A stretch of DNA of 64,000 nucleotides from Syntrophobacteraceae bacterium (GCA_025453975.1 JALOPI010000002.1:1-64000); one strand, 5' to 3'. Positions 17,459 through 26,789 are shown, numbered from the stretch's first letter. Numbers and translations are program-made. The notes: generated by a model not told the origin, from the sequence alone.

Positions 17459-17907
17459 CGGTGGGGGAGCTCTGCGTGAGGCAGGTTGCGGTAGTGCGCA
17501 AGGATGAAACGGTGATCGAAGCCGCCCGCTGCATGCGCGAGCATCATGTGGGATGCGTGATCGTCGTCGAGGAGCGGAGCGGTGAATATTTTCCCGCTGG
17601 AATCCTGACGGACCGGGACATCGTGGTCAGCATCGTGGCCAAGGACCCGGCCCATCTGGCGGTGCTGACCGTCGGCGACGTCATGACCTCCGATCTGACC
17701 ACGGCCCGCGAGGGCGAGAGCGTGGCGGAAGTTTTCAAGCGCATGCGGGACCGGAGCATCCGACGGGTGCCCGTGGTCAGTGAGCGAGGGGCTCTGCAGG
17801 GGGTCCTGTCGGCGGACGACCTCATCGAGTATCTTTGCGAGGAGCTGACCGATCTTGCGAAGCTGATCGCTCACCAGCAGCGCCGGGAGAAGGAGGAGCG
17901 GGCCTGA
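17455..17907 (+). CDS. CBS-pair protein 1
   Basis: ATG 17455 overlaps the stop of the DUF166 gene (ATGA) and has AGGAGG upstream; the longer frame to 17407 lies inside that gene and is not used. The 150-residue soluble protein is two CBS motifs (about 1-60 and 70-130) with the usual V-M-T-S-D-L-T-T and R-R-V-P-V-V segments, and a charged tail. CBS pairs bind adenine nucleotides or SAM and regulate partners. The coupling to DUF166 suggests that protein or its pathway as target. Confidence 0.9.
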   Translation: MTVGELCVRQVAVVRKDETVIEAARCMREHHVGCVIVVEERSGEYFPAGILTDRDIVVSIVAKDPAHLAVLTVGDVMTSDLTTAREGESVAEVFKRMRDRSIRRVPVVSERGALQGVLSADDLIEYLCEELTDLAKLIAHQQRREKEERA

Positions 17908-17974
17908 GGCCCCGAGCCCCGATGATTGCGCTGCAAACGTTGTACTTGCGCCGAACATTTGGAGGTGTGCACGT

Positions 17975-18442
17975 ATGGGTGTGACCGCGCGCGATGTCAT
18001 GGAGACCCGGTTTTACTCGCTGCGGCCGGGATCTCCTGTTTCGGAGGCGGCGAGGCTTTTCTTGGAGGCAAACCGGGAGTCGAGGCAGCGGGTGTTCGGG
18101 ATGCTTGTGACCGACGGGGAGGGGGCCCTGGTGGGCATGCTCTCCATGTATGACCTGCTCCTGTTGCTCCGTCCCAAGCACATCCACATCTGGGGGGAAA
18201 TGAGCGACATGGAGGTGGAGGATTATCTCCAGGAGGCATGCCGCCGCACGCGGCCCATGCTCGTGGGGGATATCATGACCACCGATCTCCTCACCATCAC
18301 CCCCGACACCCACGTGCTCATGATCGTCGACATCATGCTGAAAAAGCACATTCGGCGCCTTCCCGTGCTGGAGGACGGCAGGGTGGTGGGCATCGTGTAT
18401 CTCTCCAAGGTTTTTCAGCACATGATGGAGAGGCTGGTTTAG
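17975..18442 (+). CDS. CBS-pair protein 2
   Basis: The 155-residue protein starts at ATG 17975 after TTGGAGGTG. The first CBS motif begins T-A-R-D-V-M-E-T and the second V-G-D-I-M-T-T-D-L-L-T-I, ending R-R-L-P-V-L and V-G-I-V-Y-L. A helical insert with W-G-E-M-S-D-M separates the two. It is the second of three consecutive CBS genes, 67 bases after the first. No catalytic domain is present. Ligand and target are unknown. Confidence 0.9.
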   Translation: MGVTARDVMETRFYSLRPGSPVSEAARLFLEANRESRQRVFGMLVTDGEGALVGMLSMYDLLLLLRPKHIHIWGEMSDMEVEDYLQEACRRTRPMLVGDIMTTDLLTITPDTHVLMIVDIMLKKHIRRLPVLEDGRVVGIVYLSKVFQHMMERLV

Positions 18443-18497
18443 GAGGCCTCTCGCCTCACTTCGGAGCACCCCGAGGGAGGAAAAGGATGCAGCGCCC

Positions 18498-19397
18498 ATG
18501 CCGGTCATCGATCGCAGGAACGTGCTGAGTGGCATCCGGGTGGCCGAGGCCATGCGAAGGCAGGTGGCACGGGTGCGCCGCGGGGCGTCCGTCGAGCAGG
18601 CGGCTCGATGCACCATCAAGCTCAAGGTGAATGCCATCCTCGTCCATGACGAAGGCGAAAGGCCCGCGGGGGTGGTCTCCAAGACGGACCTCATGGGGGC
18701 CTACTATGCGGGGCTTCCCCTCCATACGCCGGTGGAGTCCATCATGGTGGCGCCGCCCCTCTTCTGCCGATGTGACGATTCCCTGGAGAATGCCCTCGAT
18801 GCCATGCGGACCCACCGGGTCCATCGGCTTTACGTGCTGGGCGATGGCGATGACGAGGCGGTTGGAGTCCTCGCCTATCCCGACATCGTGGGGATGCTCT
18901 ACCGGTTCTGTCACAAGTGTGACCGGAGCCTCACCCGGTCGGGAAGAGGGAAGGACCGGACGGATGACTATTTGAGAGTGGGCGAGGTCATGACGCCGTC
19001 GGCCTTTTCGGTGCTTGAGGAAGACAGCCTGGCGGTGGTGATGGAGGGGCTCTCGGCGCAACGGCTTGGCGCGGTGCTCATTCGGGACGTCTCCGGATTC
19101 CCGACGGGAGTCATCTCCAAGTCCGACCTGATGATGGCCTATCGGCACGGGGCGCCGACGGAGACCCTCTCCAGGGAGATCATGAGCCGTCCCGTGCGGG
19201 CGTGCGATCAGGGCTCGGATCTGGCCGGCGCCATCCGGCACATGATTTTTGCGGACGTCCAGCGGATCTTCGTTTTCAAGGGGGATCCTCGGAATATCGT
19301 GGGGACTTTGTCGCTGTCGGACGCAGCCCGGTTGCGCTCGGGATCCTGCCGGGCCTGCACCTCGAGCCGAATCCGGTTGGAGGAAGCGGCGGTCTGA
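18498..19397 (+). CDS. Four-CBS-motif protein with a central C-x-x-C
   Basis: The 299-residue protein contains four CBS motifs in two pairs (about 10-145 and 160-285). Between the pairs lies F-C-H-K-C-D-R-S, and near the end C-R-A-C-T; together these could bind Zn or an Fe-S cluster or act as thiol switches. Repeated G-V-V-S-K-T-D-L-M and G-V-I-S-K-S-D-L-M segments mark each pair. It follows the other two CBS genes on the same strand by 55 bases. The role is probably nucleotide- or redox-linked regulation, by inference. Confidence 0.88.
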   Translation: MPVIDRRNVLSGIRVAEAMRRQVARVRRGASVEQAARCTIKLKVNAILVHDEGERPAGVVSKTDLMGAYYAGLPLHTPVESIMVAPPLFCRCDDSLENALDAMRTHRVHRLYVLGDGDDEAVGVLAYPDIVGMLYRFCHKCDRSLTRSGRGKDRTDDYLRVGEVMTPSAFSVLEEDSLAVVMEGLSAQRLGAVLIRDVSGFPTGVISKSDLMMAYRHGAPTETLSREIMSRPVRACDQGSDLAGAIRHMIFADVQRIFVFKGDPRNIVGTLSLSDAARLRSGSCRACTSSRIRLEEAAV

Positions 19398-19482
19398 TCG
19401 GAGGGAAGCGGCACACCGGAGCTGGAAGCTCGATTTCTCCCCTGTTCTCCCACTGTCCCATCACCTGGGAAGGATCATCTCC

Positions 19483-19920
19483 ATGTTGGATCTCATGAAA
19501 AGTGTCCTCAAGGCTGGAGACATGTGCGTGCTGGCGACTTGCGCCGAGAACAGGCCCCACTGTTCCCTCATGGGTTACGTGTCGGACGAAGCCGCCGAAA
19601 TCCTCTACATGGTCACTCTGAAAGATTCGCAAAAGTATCGCAATGTCCTCGACAACCCGCGGGTGAGCCTCCTGGTCGACACTCGCCAGGAGATTCCCGT
19701 GGTGGGCAGGAGTGGTGTCAAGGCGCTCACGGTTCACGGCACATGCCGGACGCTGCCCGCCGGAGAGGGAGGGCTGATCCTGCGGGAGCTGGCCTCCCGC
19801 CATCCCCACCTGGAGCCCCTCACGGGCCATCCCGATGCCGTGGTCCTCGAGGTGAAGGTGGATGGGCTCCTGCTGCTGGAGGGCGTTGCCGATGCTCACT
19901 ACCATGCGTTATCCCGCTGA
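19483..19920 (+). CDS. Pyridoxamine 5'-phosphate oxidase-like flavin-binding protein
   Basis: I chose ATG 19483 (GGGAAGGA upstream); the longer open frame covers the previous gene. The 145-residue protein has the split-barrel FMN-binding pattern: C-V-L-A-T-C-A-E-N-R-P-H-C-S-L-M-G-Y near the start and K-Y-R-N-V-L-D-N-P-R-V-S-L-L-V-D in the middle, as in small PNPOx-like proteins. These bind FMN, F420 or heme and often act as small reductases. Substrate is unknown. It lies 85 bases after the CBS gene and 67 before polB. Confidence 0.85.
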   Translation: MLDLMKSVLKAGDMCVLATCAENRPHCSLMGYVSDEAAEILYMVTLKDSQKYRNVLDNPRVSLLVDTRQEIPVVGRSGVKALTVHGTCRTLPAGEGGLILRELASRHPHLEPLTGHPDAVVLEVKVDGLLLLEGVADAHYHALSR

Positions 19921-19987
19921 CAAGGCAGGGATGGCCGCGGGATAGGATTGCGACGGAGAAGGAGCCACGGGGGGATCGCAGGAGCGG

Positions 19988-22252
19988 ATGATCCGGCATG
20001 TCCCCGAGGGTTCCCGGACGGGGGAGAGGGAAGTGGCGTTTCCTGATTTCGAGGAGAACGAAGTCCTTTTCGGGTCCGATCCCACCCCGGGCATCGTGGC
20101 CGTGGAGCCCGTGGGAGCTTCGAGCATGAGACTCTTCCGGCGTGACGGGCTCCGGCTGTCCTGGGAGGATGTGCCCTTTTCTCCCTTCATCCTGCTGGAG
20201 GACGAGCGTCACCTGGCCGGCTTCCCGGGAGACCATGACGTCGAGGCCCTCTCGGGGGAGAACCCGTATGCCTGCCTGGCATCGTTCCGCGGGTGGCCCG
20301 AATGCCTCCGGGCCAGGGACCACCTCCGCAAAACCACGGGGGACTCGCCATCCGCTCCCCAGGCATCCTACCTCTTCCTGTCGGACCCCGTGCATCAGTT
20401 TCTGCTCCGCTCCGGAAGGACGCTCTTCAAGGGGCTTCCCTACCCGCATCTCCATCGGCTGGCCATCGACATCGAGACGGGCTGCACGCCGGGCTTTGAG
20501 TTTTCCAACGCCGGCCGGCCCGGAGACCGCATCCTCTCCATGGCGCTGGCGGATTCCCAGGGGCACGAGGAGGTCCTCTTCGCCGGGGACCTGGGCGAGT
20601 CCGAAATGCTCCAAGCCCTGTGCGAGCGGATCCGTGTCCTGGATCCCGATGTGATCGAGGGGCACAATCTCTTCAATTTCGACCTGGCGTACATCCTGGC
20701 CCGTGCCCGCATGCACCGCATTCCCCTCAGGTGGGGGCGGGACGGAAGCGAGCCCCGGGTGCGTCGATCCCGGTTCACCGTGGCCGAGCGCATCATCGAC
20801 TTCACCCGGGTCGACCTGTTCGGTCGCCACGTCGTGGACACGCTCTTCCTGCTTCAGGCTTACGATGTAGCCGCCCGGGAGCTCGAGAGCTACGGGCTCA
20901 AGTCGGCGGCCGTCCATTTCGGCCTATCGGCGGACGATCGCACCGTCATTGATGGTGGCCGGGTGCAGTGGACCTTCGAGAATGATCCGGAGACCCTGAG
21001 GAAGTACAATCTGGATGACGCCCGGGAGACCCTGGCTCTGTCCGAGCTCCTCGGCTATTCTTTTTTCCTCCAGGCCAGGATTTTTCCTTACGGCTATCAG
21101 AATATACCGTTGAGGGGAAACGCCACCAAGATCAACGCGCTCTTCCTGAGGGAGTACCTGCGGCGCGGGGTGTCCATCCCCAGGCCCCAGGGCGGGGGGG
21201 ATTTCGAAGGCGGGTACACGGACGTTTTCGTCCAGGGCTTGGTGAGGCACGTGGTGCATTGCGACGTGGCTTCCCTCTACCCATCCATCATGATCACTTT
21301 CGGCCTGAAGCCCAGGGGCGACACCCTGTCCATTTTCCTGCCGCTGCTCGAAGCCCTCCGGGTCTTCAGGCTCGAGGCCAAGAAGCTCGCCCAGGGGGCG
21401 CCTCCGGGGCACGACCGGGATTATTACCAGGCCCTTCAGCAGACGTTCAAGGTGCTCATCAACTCCTTCTATGGCTACCTGGGGACGGAATTGCACCATT
21501 TCGCCGATCCGACCATGGCCGCCGAGGTGACCCGGAAGGGTCGCGAGATCATTCGGGGGATGCTCGAATGGCTGAGGGAGAACGGCGCGGTGCCCATCGA
21601 GCTGGATACCGACGGGATCTACTTCGTGCCCCCGCCCGGCATCATGGACGCTCGGGGAGCGGCGGAGCTGGTGGCGCGCCTGTCCGACCGTCTCCCCGAT
21701 GGGATTGAAGTGGAGATGACGGGCGTCTACCGGGCCATGTTCTCCTACAAGCGCAAGAATTACGCCCTGATGGATGAAGCGGGGAGCGTGACCATCAAGG
21801 GGAGCGGTCTCAGGTCCCGGGGCATGGAGAAGTACCTGCGGGATTTTCTGGCGCAGATGATCCGGCTCCTCCTCGAGGGACGAGGGTCCGAGGTCGACGG
21901 GCTGTTTCGGGACATCCTCCAGAGGCTCGAGCGGGGTGAGGTGCCCATCCAGAATCTGGTCAAGACAGAAAGCCTCACCGAGTCTCCGGAAAGCTACCGC
22001 GAGAAGGTCGCGGGCCGCAAGCGCAACCGGGCGGCGGCCTATGAGCTGGCGCTGGCCTCGGGGCGGGAGTACCGGGCCGGGGACCAGGTTTCCTATTACG
22101 TGACGGGCCAGGGTAAAAGAGTCAAGGTTTTCGAGAACTGCAAGCTCCTTTCCTCCCACGACCCCCGGAAGCCCGATGCCAATGCCGCCTATTACCAGGC
22201 CAAGCTCCTGGACCTGTACAAGAAATTTCAGGAATTCATTCCGTCCCCATGA
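19988..22252 (+). CDS. Family B DNA polymerase with 3'-5' exonuclease domain
   Basis: The 754-residue protein has the exonuclease motifs Exo I (D-I-E-T), Exo II (H-N-L-F-N-F-D) and Exo III (Y-N-L-D-D-A-R-E), followed by polymerase motif A (D-V-A-S-L-Y-P-S-I), motif B (K-V-L-I-N-S-F-Y-G-Y) and motif C. Motif C reads L-D-T-D-G-I instead of the usual Y-G-D-T-D-S; both catalytic Asp remain. It is shorter than E. coli Pol II, with a brief N-terminal region. It may act in translesion or repair synthesis. It is the last gene of the 15.5-22.2 kb collinear run and converges on an enoyl-CoA hydratase gene. Confidence 0.92.
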   Translation: MIRHVPEGSRTGEREVAFPDFEENEVLFGSDPTPGIVAVEPVGASSMRLFRRDGLRLSWEDVPFSPFILLEDERHLAGFPGDHDVEALSGENPYACLASFRGWPECLRARDHLRKTTGDSPSAPQASYLFLSDPVHQFLLRSGRTLFKGLPYPHLHRLAIDIETGCTPGFEFSNAGRPGDRILSMALADSQGHEEVLFAGDLGESEMLQALCERIRVLDPDVIEGHNLFNFDLAYILARARMHRIPLRWGRDGSEPRVRRSRFTVAERIIDFTRVDLFGRHVVDTLFLLQAYDVAARELESYGLKSAAVHFGLSADDRTVIDGGRVQWTFENDPETLRKYNLDDARETLALSELLGYSFFLQARIFPYGYQNIPLRGNATKINALFLREYLRRGVSIPRPQGGGDFEGGYTDVFVQGLVRHVVHCDVASLYPSIMITFGLKPRGDTLSIFLPLLEALRVFRLEAKKLAQGAPPGHDRDYYQALQQTFKVLINSFYGYLGTELHHFADPTMAAEVTRKGREIIRGMLEWLRENGAVPIELDTDGIYFVPPPGIMDARGAAELVARLSDRLPDGIEVEMTGVYRAMFSYKRKNYALMDEAGSVTIKGSGLRSRGMEKYLRDFLAQMIRLLLEGRGSEVDGLFRDILQRLERGEVPIQNLVKTESLTESPESYREKVAGRKRNRAAAYELALASGREYRAGDQVSYYVTGQGKRVKVFENCKLLSSHDPRKPDANAAYYQAKLLDLYKKFQEFIPSP

Positions 22253-22407
22253 TGCAGACGACAGGCTTCGGGGCCCCGGTTTCGGCTCCTGGTTCAGGCT
22301 CACGGGGCATTCCCGGGTTCAGGCGCATTGGGTGGGGCCCCCTGGCCGCGCCGTAGCCCTGGAGTCCTTGATCACCCGATGGTCGGCCGCCGGCGCGGCT
22401 GGGGGCT

Positions 22408-23187
22408 TCACTTCTTCAGCAGCTTTCCCACGGCTTCGTCGTGCTCCTCGGTGTAATGACAAAGGGCCTGGTAGGCCGCCGAGAGCTCCAGGACATCCTC
22501 GAGGCTCTTCCCCTGGGCCTGATGGAACAACCGCTTGGCGAGCCGCAGGATGCGGCCCGGCTGCTGGGCGATCTCCCGGGCCAGTTCGCCGGCGCGCTCC
22601 ATGAGCTGCTCCGGCGGCGTCACCTCGCTCACCAGGCCCATGCGCAAAGCTTCCCCCGCATCGATGACCCGGGCCGTGAAAGCCAGCTCGCAGGCTTTGG
22701 AGAATCCCAGCACCCGTGGCAGGAAGAAGGCTCCTCCATCCCCGGGGATGAGGCCCACGGAGACGAAAGTCTCCCCGAAGCGGGCCTTCTCGCTGGCGAT
22801 CCGGATATCGCACATGCAGGCCAGATCGCATCCGGCTCCGATGGCCGGACCGTTCACGGCGGCGATGGTGGGTACGTCCAGGCGATGAAGGGCGAGGGGA
22901 ATGCGCTGAATCCCCTGGCGATAATTCTCGCGGAGCTGGGCTGGGCTTCCGGCGAACATCCCCGTCTTGCTCAGCATGTCCTTGACGTTGCCGCCGGCTG
23001 AAAAGGCCGATCCAGCCCCCGTGAGGATGAGCACGCTGACGGAAGGATCGTCCTGGACCATCCGGCAGGCGGCTTCGATTTCGCCGATCATGTCCGGGTC
23101 GGTGAGGGCGTTGCGGAGATCGGGTCGATTGAGGGTCAGGATGGCGATGGGGCCGGAGCGCTCCAAGAGAATCTGTTCGAAGGGCAT
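22408..23187 (-). CDS. Enoyl-CoA hydratase/isomerase family protein
   Basis: ATG 23187 has AAGGAGGAAT upstream, so I exclude the extra N-terminal frame. The 259-residue crotonase-fold protein has the oxyanion-hole segments F-S-A-G-G-N-V-K-D-M and G-P-A-I-G-A-G-C-D-L-A. In the catalytic loop, F-V-S-V-G-L-I-P-G-D-G-G keeps a G-L-x-P-G-x-G-G pattern, but the Glu before V-G-L is replaced (T-F-V-S). Substrate is not clear; homologs act on medium or branched enoyl-CoA. It stands alone, convergent with polB. Confidence 0.88.
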   Translation of the reverse strand: MPFEQILLERSGPIAILTLNRPDLRNALTDPDMIGEIEAACRMVQDDPSVSVLILTGAGSAFSAGGNVKDMLSKTGMFAGSPAQLRENYRQGIQRIPLALHRLDVPTIAAVNGPAIGAGCDLACMCDIRIASEKARFGETFVSVGLIPGDGGAFFLPRVLGFSKACELAFTARVIDAGEALRMGLVSEVTPPEQLMERAGELAREIAQQPGRILRLAKRLFHQAQGKSLEDVLELSAAYQALCHYTEEHDEAVGKLLKK

Positions 23188-23516
23188 CACATTCCTCCTT
23201 GAGGTGAGCAGGGTGCGGGCAGACGGCCTGGGACGGGCAAACGCGCCCCGGATCCGCAGAGGTTCCGTCAGGACCGGGGTGGATCCGCGAAAACCTTCGT
23301 CGAGATTCCCCCCTCTGTCAACCCTCTTCACTCCAGGGACTCCCGACATGCCGCACTGGGGGTGAATCCCGACCCGGCAAGCCATCCCTCTCCCCGATGC
23401 TGGGGCGGGAAGGCTGGGATGGATGCTTCTTGTCTGATTTCAAAAGAAGTGAGGGCTGTCCACAATGTGACGACACTGAAGACCGGCCGGGCAGCAGCCC
23501 CGATGATCGGCGCCCC

Positions 23517-23546
23517 TTGATCCCCGTGATGGTGTGTCATTATAAT
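23517..23546 (+). promoter_or_regulatory. Sigma-70 promoter ahead of the MFS gene
   Basis: TTGATC (23517-23522) and a perfect TATAAT (23541-23546) are separated by 18 bases, about 60 bases before the MFS start. The rest of the 23188-23608 gap shows no gene. Confidence 0.6.
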
Positions 23547-23608
23547 CTCACGCGCGGGAGATGTGACGCTGGACGGAAGGCTCATGGAGCTTCCATTCGT
23601 GGTAACTG

Positions 23609-24910
23609 ATGATGGGCGGGGTCCGTGAAGAAATGAAGCAGCTTCCGGGTGCGACTGGTGAAAGTGGGCGGCCATCGGCTCCCGGGGACGGGATGGCCGT
23701 TGGGGACTCGGCGTGGAGTCCCCTGGGCCAGCGCATCTTTCGGTCCATATGGATTGCGGGCCTCGTTTCCAACATCGGGACCTGGATGCAGAGCACGGCG
23801 ACGGCCTGGCTCATGGTGACCATCGCCCCGTCGCCCCTGATGGTCTCCCTGGTGCAGACGGCCACCAGCCTGCCCATCTTCCTTCTGGCGCTGCCCGCGG
23901 GAGCCCTGGCTGACGCCGTGGACCGGCGTCGTCTGATCCTGTTCACCCAGTGCTGGATGTTCTGTGCCGCCTTTGCCCTGGGGGCTCTGACTTGGGCAGG
24001 AAGGGTCACGCCGGGAGTGCTGCTCTGGCTCACCCTGTTTCTCAGCCTCGGCATGGCCCTCAATGCCCCGGCCTGGCAGGCCATCGTGCCGGAGCTCGTG
24101 GACCGGTCGCAGATCCCGGCGGCCGTGGCTCTGAACAGCGCCGGGTTCAATGTGGCCCGCTTCATCGGCCCGGCTTTGGGCGGGCTGGTCGTGGGCTCCA
24201 TGGGAGCCGCGGCGGCCTTCTGGTGCAATGCGGCCTCATACGCTGGGGTGATCGCCGTGCTCTTCATCTGGGATCGGACCTCCACCGCCCGTGACCATCC
24301 CGAGAGCCTCCTGGCGGCCATGAGGACGGGAATTCGTTTTGCCATCGAATCCTCCGCATTGCGCGCCATCTTCATCCGGTCCGCCTCCTTCATCTTTTGC
24401 GGGAGCGCCCTCATGGCTCTTCTACCCCTCATTGCGCGGCAGAGACTGATGGTGGGCTCCGAGGGGTACGGGCTCCTGGTGGGTGTCTTTGGGCTGGGAG
24501 CCGTGGCGGGGGCTGTGATGCTGCCGTCGGTGCGCAGGCGCCTGAGTTTGAATACCCTGGCTGTTTTGGCGGCATCCCTCTTTGGGCTGGCCATGGCGGC
24601 GGTGGCCGTGGTGCATGATTACACCGTCGCCTGCATCGTTCTGTTCCTGAGCGGGGCCACCTGGCTGGCTCTCCTGGCGACGTTCAACAGCAGCGTTCAG
24701 TCGCTGGTGCCCGCGTGGGTGAGGGGGAGGGCTCTGGCGGTCTATTTGCTGGTGTTCTTTGGGGGGCTTGCCGCCGGGAGCCTCCTGTGGGGAACCGCCG
24801 CGGGGGCCTGGGGCTTGCGGAATGCGCTGCTCCTGGCTTCGGTGGGATTGCTGGCCGGGGTCGCCGTGACGGCCCGCTACCGGCTGAAGGAGGATGGCGA
24901 GGCACTCTGA
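23609..24910 (+). CDS. MFS transporter, EntS/MFS_3-like exporter
   Basis: The protein is up to 433 residues. The first 30 lack hydrophobicity, and starts at 23609, 23633 or 23693 are all possible because no strong ribosome site decides. About 11-12 membrane helices follow. The opening R-S-I-W-I-A-G-L-V-S-N-I-G-T-W-M-Q and the loop G-A-L-A-D-A-V-D-R-R-R are typical of the EntS-like exporter group of the major facilitator superfamily. It probably exports a small molecule with proton exchange. No siderophore gene is nearby, so the substrate is unknown. Confidence 0.88.
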   Translation: MMGGVREEMKQLPGATGESGRPSAPGDGMAVGDSAWSPLGQRIFRSIWIAGLVSNIGTWMQSTATAWLMVTIAPSPLMVSLVQTATSLPIFLLALPAGALADAVDRRRLILFTQCWMFCAAFALGALTWAGRVTPGVLLWLTLFLSLGMALNAPAWQAIVPELVDRSQIPAAVALNSAGFNVARFIGPALGGLVVGSMGAAAAFWCNAASYAGVIAVLFIWDRTSTARDHPESLLAAMRTGIRFAIESSALRAIFIRSASFIFCGSALMALLPLIARQRLMVGSEGYGLLVGVFGLGAVAGAVMLPSVRRRLSLNTLAVLAASLFGLAMAAVAVVHDYTVACIVLFLSGATWLALLATFNSSVQSLVPAWVRGRALAVYLLVFFGGLAAGSLLWGTAAGAWGLRNALLLASVGLLAGVAVTARYRLKEDGEAL

Positions 24911-25258
24911 CGATCCCCCCTGTATCGGACCCTCGGCCCTGCGGCGCGGCTCCGGGGGGAGCTGCTTCGCCTTCCAGGGGCTTATGGAAAGGAGCCCTCT
25001 CGCGCACTCCGTGAAGCCAGGCACTTTTTCCCGCACAGAGGGCCGTGCCTCGGAGTCAATGGCGCCTGGGGGCGCCGGGTCGTTTGCTTCAGAGCAAGAA
25101 GAAGGGAGCCCTCCACCGGCATGGGGCTCTGTTCTCGATTTTCAGCACGATTGAAGTGAAAGCGCAACTTAGGGGTTGCATGAAAGCGCGTTCAGCGCTA
25201 TAGGAAAACTTCACTTGAGTTTGACCCTGTCCCTTGGGGACTCCGGTCAAACCGCTCC
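24911..25258. other. Gap between MFS gene and tRNA-Lys
   Basis: About 350 bases hold no credible gene. Near 25165-25180 GCAAC/GTTGC can form a small stem. GAAGTG (about 25153) and CACTTC (about 25213) make a wider inverted pair. A TTGACC box at about 25220 may be the -35 of the tRNA promoter but lacks a good -10. Confidence 0.35.
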
Positions 25259-25334
25259 GGGCCGTTAGCTCAATAGGTAGAGCAGCTGACTCTTAATCAG
25301 GAGGTTTGGGGTTCGATTCCCTAACGGCCCACCA
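25259..25334 (+). tRNA. tRNA-Lys (CTT anticodon)
   Basis: A 76-base cloverleaf has acceptor stem GGGCCGT/ACGGCCC, encoded CCA end, D-arm with the TAGCTCA...GGTAGAGC pattern, anticodon loop CTCTTAA between CTGA and TCAG, and T-arm GGTTCGATTCC. The anticodon is CTT. A strong terminator follows. The DNA beyond it carries insertion scars, so this is a likely integration site. Confidence 0.97.
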
Positions 25335-25343
25335 GCAAATTCA

Positions 25344-25380
25344 AGGGGTTACGAGGATCACTCGTAGCCCCTTTCGTTTT
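25344..25380 (+). terminator. Terminator of tRNA-Lys
   Basis: A 12-bp stem with one G-T pair (25344-25355 with 25361-25372) and loop GATCA is followed by TTCGTTTT. Just beyond it ACGTACGC occurs twice, separated by ATT (25382-25400). Confidence 0.85.
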
Positions 25381-25556
25381 GACGTACGCATTACGTACGC
25401 GGATTACAGCTTTGCCCGGTACGCTCAAACACAAAGGCCAAGATCACTTCCCGCCATTCCATTCCACCACGTTTAAGACAGGTCCCCTTTCCCCACGATT
25501 CAGCCGGGTCCTGTTTTCACCCTCTGGGCCAATGCCTGATTCTGATAAGTATGCAC

Positions 25557-25979
25557 CTAATGAGGAGCTTTCTCGCTGCAGGTTAGTCCGCAGATCCGTT
25601 TGATTCTCCATAAGGCTTCCCAACGGAGGGCGAACAGGTCCTGGTCATCTCCGCGACTTCCTCCCGGATAAAGGGCGCCGGAGGACGATCTCCTTTTCCT
25701 TGCCAGGATTTCTACTGCCATGGTCAATTCACCAATCTGCAGTTTGGCTGCCTTCAGTTCATCGACAAGCGGATCTGAGTCCAGCTGCTTCAGGGCGCCT
25801 TCCATCCCGGCGAGGGCTTGGTCTCGGCATGACTCCAGCCGGTATATCTCCACACCGACGTCATCACTCACGACATCCAGCGCTTCTCCTCGCAGCAACC
25901 GAAGCACCACATCTCTCCTGCGACGCGCGCTCCACCTCTGTTTGGGGCCGAGTGGCCCATGTGTCGTTTCCGGTCCCAT
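25557..25979 (-). pseudogene. Remnant of an IS3-type transposase OrfA
   Basis: The frame from ATG 25979 gives a protein that begins like the OrfA of a known IS3-group element (G-P-K-Q-R-W-S-A-R-R-R-R-D-V-V-L-R-L-L-R) with its helix-turn-helix region (E-I-Y-R-L-E-S-C-R-D), then a leucine-zipper-like part (D-E-L-K-A-A-K-L-Q-I-G-E-L). After about residue 95 the match fades into unrelated sequence. No OrfB with a DDE domain follows and I see no terminal repeats. It is a decayed fragment beside tRNA-Lys. Confidence 0.7.
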
Positions 25980-26093
25980 CAGTCTTCCTCCTTGGATCAC
26001 AGATTACTGGAAATCCGTGTCCAAGAAAACCGGGACCGGTATTCAGCCTGCTAAGGAAAACGGTTCTCTCAATTTGTCGTAATCCCAGAGCTA

Positions 26094-26789
26094 TTGGATG
26101 AGATGATCGAGTGCGCTCAGCAAGGGGGCGTTGGAGATTCGGATGAAACCCTCCAGCGGTTTGCTCAGTTCAAAGACGAGAAAGATGGCTGCCGAAACAG
26201 CGCAAGCACCCAAAAAAAGGACCGTGAGGGCGGTGGCATGCGACGGAGCAAACAAACCGAAGCTGGCGAAAAGGAGGGTGAGCCAGAAAACCAAAATGAC
26301 GAGGAGTGGAAACGGCAGCTGGTTTTGCTCCTGTTCAATCAACAACCAGCGGGTTTGGCTGAGATCGTTGATGATTTGCTGCGTCTGGGTGAGTGCCTGC
26401 CGCTGAAGGTCGTTTTGCGGCGTGAGCTCGTCCAACTTGTCCCGAACGAGCTCCATGCCGTTGGCGCTCTCGAAGGCGGTCAATGCGGTCATACGGGTTT
26501 TCTCCGTGGACCAGACCATTTCGATGCTGGCGGCGAGAGCACTCTTCAATTGTTGGCGGGTAGCTTTCGTCTCCGGTCCGTAGCGGGCCAAGGTGCGGTC
26601 CAAGAGGATATATTTGGCGCTGCCCTGCACAATCCCGTTATTGATGGTGTCGAAAGTGCTCTTCGCGGAGCTGACCAGCAGGCCGAGCACCAGCGCAGTG
26701 AGTGTGGCGATCGTGCCGGCGCTGAGCTTCACGACGTCTTGGGTTTCCTTACTCAGATGATGGCCGGGCAATAGCCGCTGCAGAGCCAT
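26094..26789 (-). CDS. DUF4239 (bestrophin-like) membrane protein, N-terminally short
   Basis: The body matches DUF4239: R-L-L-P-G-H-H-L-S, then D-V-V-K-L-S-A-G-T-I-A-T-L and L-L-V-S-S-A-K-S, a long polar domain, and two C-terminal helices. Full-length members begin with an extra membrane helix, which is missing here. The upstream frame (to 26870) is not family-like and overlaps the divergent methyltransferase start. I use ATG 26789 as the first sensible codon, giving 231 residues. It may be truncated at its 5' end by rearrangement, or still make a shorter protein. Function of the family is unknown. Confidence 0.6.
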
